The translations under genes were made by a program, and so were the position numbers. A DNA stretch of 13,512 nucleotides from Thermoanaerobaculia bacterium. Lineage in GTDB: Bacteria; Acidobacteriota; Thermoanaerobaculia; Gp7-AA8. Every line of letters starts with the position of its first letter. Positions within the stretch are counted from its first letter, which is position 1. The notes beneath the pieces are model-generated. The model saw nothing but the letters and a program-made list of their open reading frames with translations, made no database searches and was not told where the DNA came from. The DNA lies in NCBI GenBank assembly GCA_023700825.1, contig JAMPYE010000060.1, forward strand, positions 1 to 13,512, written 5' to 3'. This document shows, piece after piece, positions 8,153 to 13,512 of this stretch.

Positions 8153-8245
8153 TCATTGGTGGTCGTCGGCCGCCGCTGGGGCCTGGATTCTGAATTCACC
8201 GTTCATCGCTCTAACCTCCGGTTTCGGTCGCAGCCCGAACTCCAT
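8153..8245 (-). CDS. Possible 30-codon small ORF between dctP and dctQM
   Basis: An ATG at 8245-8243 is preceded by GAAGGGA with 7 bases spacing. A second in-frame ATG at 8206 has GGAGG 8 bases upstream. Both lead to the same TGA at 8153. The peptide would be 30 or 17 residues and ends in APAAADDHQ. It has no recognisable domain or membrane segment. It lies beside repeat sequence and may be chance. It is included because of the two ribosome-site-like sequences. Confidence 0.2.
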   Translation of the reverse strand: MEFGLRPKPEVRAMNGEFRIQAPAAADDHQ

Positions 8246-8274
8246 CACCGAGTCCCTTCTCCGGGACTGCGCGC

Positions 8275-9342
8275 TCATTTCGCCGGCGTGGCAGCAGGGG
8301 GATGGCTCTTTCTGTACGCCGCGAGATGTCTCACGGCTTCGTCGAACGCGGCCGCCGGGATCACGCTCCCGCGAATCTTCGGGTATGCCGCCTCCGCGGT
8401 CTTTCGCCACTCCGCTTCCCGAGCTCCGTCGACGTGCACCACGCTCAGCCCGCGCTTCTTCATCGCCTCGATGTCGCGCGGCCCGTTGGCACGCGACATG
8501 TCGCGGAGCTTGCGGCCCGCCTTCTCCGAGGCCGCGAGCAACGCGGGGCGCAGGTCGGCGGGAATCCTGTTCCACCCGTCCTTCGAGATGACCGTCGCGC
8601 CCAGAAGCAGCGCCCACTTCACGTCGGTCATGTTCTTCGCGTGCGTGTACCACTGGAGGAGGACGGCTGCCTGCGGCGGCGCCGGCATCGCCGTGACGAG
8701 CCCCGTCTGGAGTGCCGTGGCGATCTCGGTCGACGGGAGCGGAACGGGGTTGAAGCCGCTCGCCTTGTACATCTCGATGACCTCGCTGTTCCCGGCCCAG
8801 GTGAAGAGCTTCAGTTTCCTGAGGTCGTCGGGGCGCGCGACAGGCGTCTTCGTGAAGAAGTGGATCCAGCCTGCATCGGTCCAGTTGAGGACGACGAGGC
8901 CTTTCGCCTCGAGAGCGGCGTTGAGTCGCGGCGAGATCTTCTCGCGCACGTAGTCGACCTCCTCGTACGAGGAATACAGCATGGGCACCTGCAGGGCGTA
9001 GACCGACGGATCGATGTCGCCCACCGCCGCGAGCAGCGCCGCCTGGATGCTTCCGAGCTTCATCTTGCGGACGACGTCGGGATCGTCGCCCATCGTCTGT
9101 CCCGGGTAGATGCGCAGGACGACGCGGCCGCCGGACGCCTTCTTCCAATCCTCGGCCATCTGGAGGAGCACGTTGTGCCCTTCGGAACCGGCGGGGAGCA
9201 GGCTGGCCATCTTGATTGTCACCGGTGCCTGCGCCACGGCCGGCGGGCAGGGGAGGAGCACGACGAGACCCACGGCGAGGGCGAACCAGCTCAACGAGCG
9301 GCCGACCTGTCTGAGAGGACTGTTTCCGGTGGATCGGGACAT
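8275..9342 (-). CDS. dctP: TRAP transporter periplasmic solute-binding protein (DctP family)
   Basis: This 355-residue protein has a signal peptide (hydrophobic core about 17-32, probable cleavage after AVA at residue 37). The mature part follows the DctP pattern: VTIKMASLLP at the first strand, a GQTMGDD segment, LGSIQAAL, then the hinge region at 171-180 and STEIATALQTGLVTA at about 204-218. It would capture the solute in the periplasm and deliver it to the permease. The hinge reads DLRKLKLF where most DctP proteins have DLKGLKIR. The arginine that usually salt-bridges a substrate carboxylate is therefore F180, suggesting a ligand other than a simple organic acid. The start at 9342 has AAGGAG seven bases upstream. 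An in-frame ATG at 9360 overlapping the tatT stop (ATGA) is a weaker alternative without its own ribosome site. The gap to tatT is 14 bp. Confidence 0.94.
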   Translation of the reverse strand: MSRSTGNSPLRQVGRSLSWFALAVGLVVLLPCPPAVAQAPVTIKMASLLPAGSEGHNVLLQMAEDWKKASGGRVVLRIYPGQTMGDDPDVVRKMKLGSIQAALLAAVGDIDPSVYALQVPMLYSSYEEVDYVREKISPRLNAALEAKGLVVLNWTDAGWIHFFTKTPVARPDDLRKLKLFTWAGNSEVIEMYKASGFNPVPLPSTEIATALQTGLVTAMPAPPQAAVLLQWYTHAKNMTDVKWALLLGATVISKDGWNRIPADLRPALLAASEKAGRKLRDMSRANGPRDIEAMKKRGLSVVHVDGAREAEWRKTAEAAYPKIRGSVIPAAAFDEAVRHLAAYRKSHPPAATPAK

Positions 9343-9356
9343 TGCGGGTCTCCTTC

Positions 9357-10259
9357 TCATTCGACGAACAGCTCGTCGACACGGGCGACGAGCCAGCGCG
9401 CCCGCCTCTGGTAAATCAGATTCGCGAGGCGTTGTTCCGGCACGGCATCGACGTCGATCGCGATCGCCGTCTCGAGCAGGCGAAGAAACTCCGCGCGATC
9501 CTGCGTCGAAACCGAGACCGTCTCGGCGAAGGTCACGAGCGGACCCGCCCGGTGGCCCGATGAGAGTTCCCTGGCGCGTTCCAGATGTTGCCGCGCGCGC
9601 TCGATCGACCCGCCGGCAGAGGCGGGACGCCCGCCTTCGTAGACGATGTAGAAGTCGTGGATCGCGCCGAGCTCGTACGTCTCGTCGAGCTCCATCGCGC
9701 GCTTTGCCAGCTGCTCGACGAGCCCGAGGTCGGCACTCAAGTCGGAGTTGTCCTTCGAGATGGAGATCGCGCCGCCCCACGCGAGCGCTGTCCAGTAGAG
9801 GACGGGGACCTGGTCGCGCTGCAGCTTCCCGAGCGCTTCCTCGGGATTCGACCGCCAGCCCGGCGCGCGGAGCTCGATGGCGCGCTGCCCGTAGCGCGCC
9901 GCGCGGAGGTAGAGCTTGCGGGCGCGGTCGCGAAGGAGCAGCGCCTTCTGAAGATCCTCCGACTCGATTGCGTCGGCATCCTGCTCGACCCACGCGAACG
10001 AGTACTGCGCGAAGCCGCGTGTCGCCGCGAGCAGGAGGTCTTCGTTGTCGGGAGCTTCGTCGAGAAGCGACTCGATCGTCTTGAGTGCGAACGGTGCGGC
10101 GTCGCGGACGAGTTCGGGATCGTCGTCGCTCGCCCAACTCGCCCCGCCACCGGCGACCGCGCTGCCAACGCGGTTGACGGCAACCTGCCGGAGCGAGCAG
10201 CTGCACGCCAACAGGGCGACCGCTGCTGCGAGGAGGAGTGCCCTCGAGGAGAAGACCAC
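9357..10259 (-). CDS. tatT: TRAP transporter T-component lipoprotein (TatT)
   Basis: This protein has about 300 residues. It starts with a lipoprotein signal (hydrophobic stretch ending LLAC, lipid-bearing cysteine C19, with a second cysteine at C21). The rest is helical with TPR-like repeats. Segments such as PFALKTIESLLDEAPDNEDLL, RARKLYLRAARYGQRA and GAIHDFYIVYEG fit the TatT family first described for the Treponema pallidum TPR-associated TRAP system, where the T component binds the solute-binding protein. Direct adjacency to dctP supports this strongly. I place the start at GTG 10259 because AAAGGA lies 9 bases upstream and the signal peptide becomes compact. A GTG at 10289 would add 10 polar residues. 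It is the first gene of the tatT-dctP-dctQM operon. Confidence 0.87.
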   Translation of the reverse strand: MVFSSRALLLAAAVALLACSCSLRQVAVNRVGSAVAGGGASWASDDDPELVRDAAPFALKTIESLLDEAPDNEDLLLAATRGFAQYSFAWVEQDADAIESEDLQKALLLRDRARKLYLRAARYGQRAIELRAPGWRSNPEEALGKLQRDQVPVLYWTALAWGGAISISKDNSDLSADLGLVEQLAKRAMELDETYELGAIHDFYIVYEGGRPASAGGSIERARQHLERARELSSGHRAGPLVTFAETVSVSTQDRAEFLRLLETAIAIDVDAVPEQRLANLIYQRRARWLVARVDELFVE

Positions 10260-10279
10260 GTTCCTGTGTCCTTTCCTGA

Positions 10280-10309
10280 ACTGTACCACCCGCGTCGTGC
10301 AGCCTTCAA
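10280..10309 (-). promoter_or_regulatory. Candidate promoter of the TRAP operon
   Basis: The minus strand reads TTGAAG (10309-10304), an 18-base spacer, then TACAGT (10285-10280). Each hexamer matches the sigma-70 consensus at 4 of 6 positions. Transcription would begin near 10273, upstream of GTG 10259 but downstream of GTG 10289, which favours the shorter TatT start. The leader would be very short. Confidence 0.3.
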
Positions 10310-10439
10310 ACCGGCCCGGGAGGGAAAGCAGATCGTCGTGCGCCTACGGCATGCCGGCCGACCGCCGGCTCGCAGTTGGGATGCGTTGCTGCGGCGTCCC
10401 GCAGGCGGCCGTCCGAAGAGAGGAGCACCCCGACCCGCA

Positions 10440-10448
10440 TGCTATGAT
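10440..10448 (+). promoter_or_regulatory. Candidate extended -10 promoter of the PspA cluster
   Basis: TGC followed by TATGAT at 10443-10448 fits an extended -10 element (TGn plus a hexamer one base from TATAAT). No -35 is evident. Transcription would start near 10455. This leaves about 30 bases before ATG 10485 but only about 12 before ATG 10467, so it favours the later start. Confidence 0.42.
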
Positions 10449-10484
10449 TCACGGCATCTCGAGGGGATGGAGTCTCACGCCGAA

Positions 10485-11156
10485 ATGAGCGAAGGAAAAG
10501 GCTGGGGAAAGACGGTACTCGGCTGGTTCGTGGTTCAGGGCGAGCAGGGTGAAGGGGCTTCCGGCGACTTCGGAAGCCCGACGATCGACGCGTCGGATCA
10601 CGAGCAACCTGAAGTTGCGCACGCCGACTCGGCGCTCGCCGACATGCCCGCGGTGTTTCAGGGGGACGTCCCCGCGGCGCCCGGCGGGGTCGTCGATTTC
10701 GATGCGGTGTTCGAGGCGGCCGGGATCGACGCGTCCGAGCGCGAGCGCGTCGCCAAGTCGGTCGACCTGCTGAGGAGCCTCCCCGCGGACACCGACCCAA
10801 ACGTTAAGCGCCAGATCGTCGGCGCGTCTCTCAAGGCGTTCGGCGTCGAGATCGACAAGATCATCGAGACGGGCGTCGAGCAGATCCAGGCGCTCGAAGG
10901 CTACATCCGCGAAGGTGCGTCGAAGACCGCGAAGATGAGCGAGGAAGTCGACACCCTCGTCAAGGACTACGAGCAGAAGATCGCCGAAGCCCGCTCGCTG
11001 ATCCAGACGAAGGTCGGGGAGCAGCAGGCGGTGATGAAGCACTGCAACGAGAAGAAGCTCGAAGTGCAGCAGATCCTCGAGTTCTTCGGGCAGGAGGCGG
11101 TCGGCAAGGTCGTCCGCGAGTCTCCACGCCTCCACGAACCGCAATCGAAACAGTAG
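10485..11156 (+). CDS. Uncharacterised coiled-coil protein of the PspA cluster
   Basis: I do not recognise a named family. The 223 residues divide into four parts. Residues 4-18 are a short hydrophobic, tryptophan-containing segment (GKGWGKTVLGWFVVQ) that could lie on a membrane like the N-terminal helix of PspA. Residues 19-68 are acidic and low in complexity, probably disordered. Residues 70-125 look like a small helical domain (VDFDAVFEAAGI, then SLPADTDPNVKRQIVGASLKAFGV). Residues 126-202 form a long charged helix typical of a coiled coil. It lies 57 bp upstream of pspA on the same strand, so it probably acts with PspA as a partner or regulator. The alternative start ATG 10467 has GAGGGG directly against it, which is too close to serve as a ribosome site. 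Confidence 0.8.
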   Translation: MSEGKGWGKTVLGWFVVQGEQGEGASGDFGSPTIDASDHEQPEVAHADSALADMPAVFQGDVPAAPGGVVDFDAVFEAAGIDASERERVAKSVDLLRSLPADTDPNVKRQIVGASLKAFGVEIDKIIETGVEQIQALEGYIREGASKTAKMSEEVDTLVKDYEQKIAEARSLIQTKVGEQQAVMKHCNEKKLEVQQILEFFGQEAVGKVVRESPRLHEPQSKQ

Positions 11157-11213
11157 ACCTGCATCCCCGCGTGGTACGGGGGAAGCCGGCAACTTCATAG
11201 GAAGGGCACGACA

Positions 11214-11918
11214 ATGGGACTTTTTGGGCGCCTTGGAAATCTCTGGAAAGGGTTCCTCTCGCTCTGGATCGCAGACATCGAGAAGGACCATCCGGAGATC
11301 GCGTACGAGAACGCGATCAACTCGATGGTCGAGAAGTACACGAAGCTCAAGACCGCGACCGCCGCGATCATTCGCCGACGTGAGGAGCTCGACGAGCGCT
11401 ACAAGACCGCGACGAGGGATCTCGAGCAGACGGACGCGGAGCTCGCGACCGCCGTCGAGACCGGGCAGGACGATCTCGCGCTGATCCTGATCCAGAAGAA
11501 GAACGCGCTGACGCAGGAAGTTGCCGACCTCGACGCCGATCTCAAGACGGCGTCGTCCGACGCGAACTCCGCCAAGTCGTCGCTCATCGGCGTGCAGGGC
11601 GAGATCAAGAAGCTCAAGGCCGAGCGCGACACGATGCTCGCGAAGATGCACTCGGCGCAGGCGCGCATCAAGATCCAGGAGCAGCTCGACGGCCTTTCGG
11701 TCGATGAGGAGGTCAAGGCGCTCGACAACGTCCGCTCGCACATCAAGACGACGATCGCCGAGGCAAACCTCGGGAAGGAGCTCTCCGAGTCGTCGCTCGA
11801 CGGGCGGCTCGCCGGGCTTCGCAACCAGGTCGGCGACGTGCAGGCGCGCAAACAGCTCGAAGAGCTCAAAGCCAAGCGCGCAGCGCAGCAGGCCGCGCAG
11901 GGCCAGAAGACGATGTAG
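11214..11918 (+). CDS. pspA: PspA/IM30 (Vipp1) family membrane-remodelling protein
   Basis: This 234-residue protein is helical almost throughout. It opens with an amphipathic helix (GLFGRLGNLWKGFLSLW, residues 2-18), as in PspA and Vipp1, where it binds membranes. The long hairpin that follows has the family signature region GQDDLALILIQKK (84-96), equivalent to the REDLARAALIEK segment of E. coli PspA, and KMHSAQARIKIQ (144-155). The length fits the 220-260 residues usual for the family. PspA and Vipp1 belong to the ESCRT-III superfamily and polymerise on stressed inner membranes. Neither pspF nor pspBC is seen here, so regulation and membrane docking must differ from E. coli. Genes on either side encode coiled-coil and membrane partners. 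The ribosome site is GGAAGGG with 7 bases spacing. Confidence 0.88.
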   Translation: MGLFGRLGNLWKGFLSLWIADIEKDHPEIAYENAINSMVEKYTKLKTATAAIIRRREELDERYKTATRDLEQTDAELATAVETGQDDLALILIQKKNALTQEVADLDADLKTASSDANSAKSSLIGVQGEIKKLKAERDTMLAKMHSAQARIKIQEQLDGLSVDEEVKALDNVRSHIKTTIAEANLGKELSESSLDGRLAGLRNQVGDVQARKQLEELKAKRAAQQAAQGQKTM

Positions 11919-11930
11919 CTCTCGCCGGAG

Positions 11931-11960
11931 GGGCGGCGGCGCCGTTCGGCGCGGCCGCCC
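11931..11960 (+). other. Strong intergenic hairpin between pspA and the next gene
   Basis: GGGCGGC (11931-11937) pairs with GCCGCCC (11954-11960), and GCGCCG (11939-11944) pairs with CGGCGC (11947-11952), with one G-G mismatch between the two blocks and a tiny loop. It begins 12 bases after the pspA stop and ends 17 bases before the next ATG. There is no T-run, so it is not a standard terminator. It may protect the pspA message or set expression ratios. Confidence 0.6.
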
Positions 11961-11977
11961 TGCCGTGAGGCCTCCCG

Positions 11978-12883
11978 ATGGGTACGACAGAAAAGCCCGT
12001 GCCGCGCCGGACGCTGTCGGGGACGAAAAACCCTCAGGCGGCCGCCCAGACGAAGGTCGTCGACGAGGCGATCTCCGCGGGCAAGAGCTACGCCAGGGAC
12101 AAGCTCTTCGAGAACCGTCCCTACCTCAAATTCGCGTTCGCGAATCCCTACAACATTTCCACTCTGCTCGGCGGCCTTGCGATCGGCGGCATGGCGCTCG
12201 GTCCGGTCGGCGTCGCGGGCGTGCTCGCGGCCGAGGCGCTCTGGCTCCTTTGGGCGCCCAGCTCGAAGCGGCTCCAGCACATCCTCTGGGACCCGCGCTT
12301 CGAGAAGGTGCGCGACGCGATCGAGGCGCAGGAGCGGGAGAAGAAGACCAGGGACCTCCCCGCCTATCTCAAAGAGCGGGTCGCCTCGCTGGTGGAGAAG
12401 CGCCAGCGAATTCACCATCTCGCCGAGCAGAACCCGTCGTTCGGATCGGAGCTGCTCAAGGGAGAGCTGGTCAAGACGAGCCGCCTCGTCGACTCGTTCA
12501 TCGACATGGCGATTCGCTGCACGCGCTACGAACAGTACCTGGAGTCGATCGACCTCCGCGATCTCGAGCGCGATCGCCAGCGATGGGAAACGCGGATGCG
12601 CACCGGCAAGGAAGGCGAAACCGACACCGACATCGCGAAGAAGAACTACGCGATCATCCTCAAGCGGCTCGACAAGATTCGCGAAATCCGGGAGTACCTG
12701 AGCGTCGCCCGGGGGCAGCTCGACCTGATCGAAAACTCGTTCAAGCTGATCGCCGACCAGATCGTCACGATGCAGTCGCCCGGCGAGCTCGTCGGACAGC
12801 TCGACGAGCTGATGACCGGCGTCGAGGCGATCCAGGAATCGGCCCGCGACACCGAGAAGATGCTGCAGGCGATGGAGATGTAG
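11978..12883 (+). CDS. Uncharacterised membrane-hairpin, helical protein of the PspA cluster
   Basis: I do not recognise a family name. The 301 residues start with a polar stretch (1-40). A glycine- and alanine-rich hydrophobic region follows at 60-92 (starting STLLGGLAIGGMALG and ending EALWLLWAP), long enough for a membrane hairpin or one long helix. The remainder is highly charged and predicted helical (100-300), including EAQEREKKTRDLPAYLKERV, a QLDLIENSFKLIADQIV segment and a C-terminal QLDELMTGVEAIQESARDTEK. It would stay at the membrane with a cytoplasmic helical arm, and could dock PspA much as PspB and PspC do in E. coli, though it shows no resemblance to them. The start has GAGG seven bases upstream. 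It is 59 bp after pspA on the same strand. Confidence 0.8.
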   Translation: MGTTEKPVPRRTLSGTKNPQAAAQTKVVDEAISAGKSYARDKLFENRPYLKFAFANPYNISTLLGGLAIGGMALGPVGVAGVLAAEALWLLWAPSSKRLQHILWDPRFEKVRDAIEAQEREKKTRDLPAYLKERVASLVEKRQRIHHLAEQNPSFGSELLKGELVKTSRLVDSFIDMAIRCTRYEQYLESIDLRDLERDRQRWETRMRTGKEGETDTDIAKKNYAIILKRLDKIREIREYLSVARGQLDLIENSFKLIADQIVTMQSPGELVGQLDELMTGVEAIQESARDTEKMLQAMEM

Positions 12884-12887
12884 CGAG

Positions 12888-12915
12888 TTGTTAGTTGTTA
12901 GTTTTTAGTTGTTAG
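12888..12915 (+). repeat. Left heptamer array (TTGTTAG)4
   Basis: Four consecutive units, TTGTTAG, TTGTTAG, TTTTTAG and TTGTTAG, begin four bases after a stop codon and are followed by AC. The AT-rich sequence contrasts sharply with the surrounding GC-rich genes. The array is the inverted counterpart of the array at 13071-13110. Confidence 0.85.
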
Positions 12916-12916
12916 A

Positions 12917-12940
12917 CAGGCAGGGGTGCTGCGCACTGCA
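12917..12940 (+). repeat. Degenerate REP-like sequence
   Basis: CAGGCAGGGGTGCTGCGCACTGCA resembles the REP core, with one deletion and a few changes. It lies just inside the left heptamer array. On its own it would not be convincing. It counts because a clearer copy is found at 13000-13023 in the same segment. Confidence 0.3.
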
Positions 12941-12999
12941 TCGAAACCTGCACATCCCGGGTGATCTCCAGCGAGGTCACCTCTGTGAGCGCGCGATCT

Positions 13000-13023
13000 G
13001 CAGACGGGAGTGCCTGCACCACG
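13000..13023 (+). repeat. REP-like dispersed repeat, copy 4
   Basis: This sequence matches the core of the 8105 copy at 20 of 24 positions, including GGGAGTGCCTGC and the trailing CCAC. The hairpin stem is weakened at two positions. It lies between the inverted heptamer arrays. Confidence 0.55.
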
Positions 13024-13070
13024 CATCGATCGAACTTAGCATCAGCGTATCGACGACCCACGACAATCGT

Positions 13071-13110
13071 CTAACAACTAACAACTGACAACTGACAACT
13101 GACAACTAAC
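13071..13110 (+). repeat. Right heptamer array (CTRACAA)5
   Basis: Five full units, CTAACAA twice and CTGACAA three times, are followed by a partial CTAAC. Preceded by GT, the array is the inverse of the left array with its AC flank. The two arrays enclose 12888-13110, a 223-bp MITE-like segment inserted between the membrane-hairpin gene and the last gene. Confidence 0.85.
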
Positions 13111-13152
13111 CGCCAGAAATCAACGACCAACAACGAAGAGCCAAATGCCGCC

Positions 13153-13512
13153 ATGCCCCACACAATGTCCCAGCCTAAGATCCTTCCGCAGTGGGCCGAT
13201 GACCTCCGCCGCCGTTACCTGCGTGGCGAGTCGTCGATGTTCGTCCTTCACGGCAACGTCTACGACGTCGTCATGCACGACGGGAAGCTCATGACGATCA
13301 CGACGTTCCTCACCGACGAGCTGCTTCGCGACTCGAAGGACGTGCTGGCGACCTACAACGTCGCCACGGGCGTGAAGTTCGCCAAAGGGGGAGCCCAGGC
13401 GAAGAACCTGGAGGACCTCATCCTCGCCTCCGGCAAGGACAAGGCGCTGAGCGCGCTCGAGCGGCTGCTTCAGCAGTCGAGCAAGGTCGGCGTGATCATC
13501 GAGTACGCCGAA
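13153..13512 (+). CDS. N-terminal part of a probable AAA+ ATPase (truncated by window end)
   Basis: Only the first 120 residues are visible, with the frame open at the window edge. They contain WADDLRRRYLRGESSMFVLHGNVYD (residues 14-38, key motif HGNVYD at 33-38), a segment ELLRDSKDVLATYNVATGV (56-74), then ALERLLQ and VGVIIEYAE (112-120). This order resembles the N-terminal domain of a group of bacterial AAA-family ATPases that precedes their Walker A site. The Walker motifs themselves would lie beyond the window, so the ATPase call is inference from memory of the family. The start is ATG 13153, with a weak GAAGAG 12 bases upstream. ATG 13165 is an in-frame alternative. It follows the PspA cluster on the same strand after the 269-bp repeat-bearing gap. 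Confidence 0.6.
   Translation, partial: MPHTMSQPKILPQWADDLRRRYLRGESSMFVLHGNVYDVVMHDGKLMTITTFLTDELLRDSKDVLATYNVATGVKFAKGGAQAKNLEDLILASGKDKALSALERLLQQSSKVGVIIEYAE

Larger units (their letters stand above)
7864..8274. other. 411-bp non-coding gap within the TRAP operon
   Basis: This gap separates dctP from dctQM, which is unusually wide for genes of one transporter. It holds two REP-like repeats in opposite orientation (8002-8033 and 8105-8136), with about 70 bp between them. Near the dctP end there is a possible 30-codon reading frame (8245-8153, minus). No promoter is convincing. The DNA looks like inserted repeat material that the operon transcript reads through. Confidence 0.7.

Noticed and set aside
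7864..8199. N-terminal extension of DctQM up to GTG 8199
   Set aside because: The added 112 residues are translated repeat and intergenic DNA, with no conserved or membrane features before the first DctQ helix.
10449..11741. A 430-codon minus-strand frame across pspA and its upstream neighbour
   Set aside because: It is antisense to two supported genes and lacks a start signal.
13071..13110. CRISPR array
   Set aside because: The units are contiguous heptamers without spacers, so this is a microsatellite-like array.

Overview
The window is a high-GC bacterial chromosome segment. Signal peptides, periplasmic proteins and a lipoprotein point to a diderm. The gene families (a TRAP transporter with a TatT subunit, paired periplasmic M16 peptidases, small GC-rich dispersed hairpin repeats) resemble Acidobacteriota or a related environmental phylum. 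That taxonomic call is inference only. I see no rRNA, tRNA, CRISPR array, phage gene or transposase gene.

Left part, minus strand (1-4893): a membrane-anchored diheme cytochrome c, then a two-gene M16 zinc-peptidase operon. The upstream gene encodes the catalytic subunit, with an HxxEH site. The downstream gene is coupled to it by a TAATG overlap and encodes an inactive partner that carries an extra LolA-like domain. The operon ends in a clear intrinsic terminator. A plus-strand alpha/beta hydrolase (5002-6006) lies divergent to it.

Middle part, minus strand (6058-10259): a tripartite TRAP transporter operon in the order tatT (lipoprotein), dctP (periplasmic binding protein), dctQM (fused membrane permease). 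The usual carboxylate-binding arginine of DctP is replaced by phenylalanine, so the substrate may be unusual. A 411-bp non-coding gap between dctP and dctQM holds an inverted pair of REP-like repeats.

Right part, plus strand (10485-13512): a cluster of four genes. They are a coiled-coil protein with a short hydrophobic N-terminal segment, a PspA/IM30 (bacterial ESCRT-III superfamily) protein, a protein with a hydrophobic membrane hairpin and long helices, and the start of a large protein whose first 120 residues look like the N-terminal domain of a class of AAA+ ATPases. I propose that these form a membrane-remodelling or envelope-stress module, loosely parallel to ESCRT-III with an ATPase. 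This is the best candidate for an undescribed system. The last gene runs off the window.

Dispersed small repeats recur in the gaps: a hairpin-forming element (core GCAGGCAGGAGTGCCTGC) in at least four copies, and tandem heptamer arrays close to it at both ends of the window. The two right-hand heptamer arrays are inverted and enclose a 223-bp MITE-like segment.
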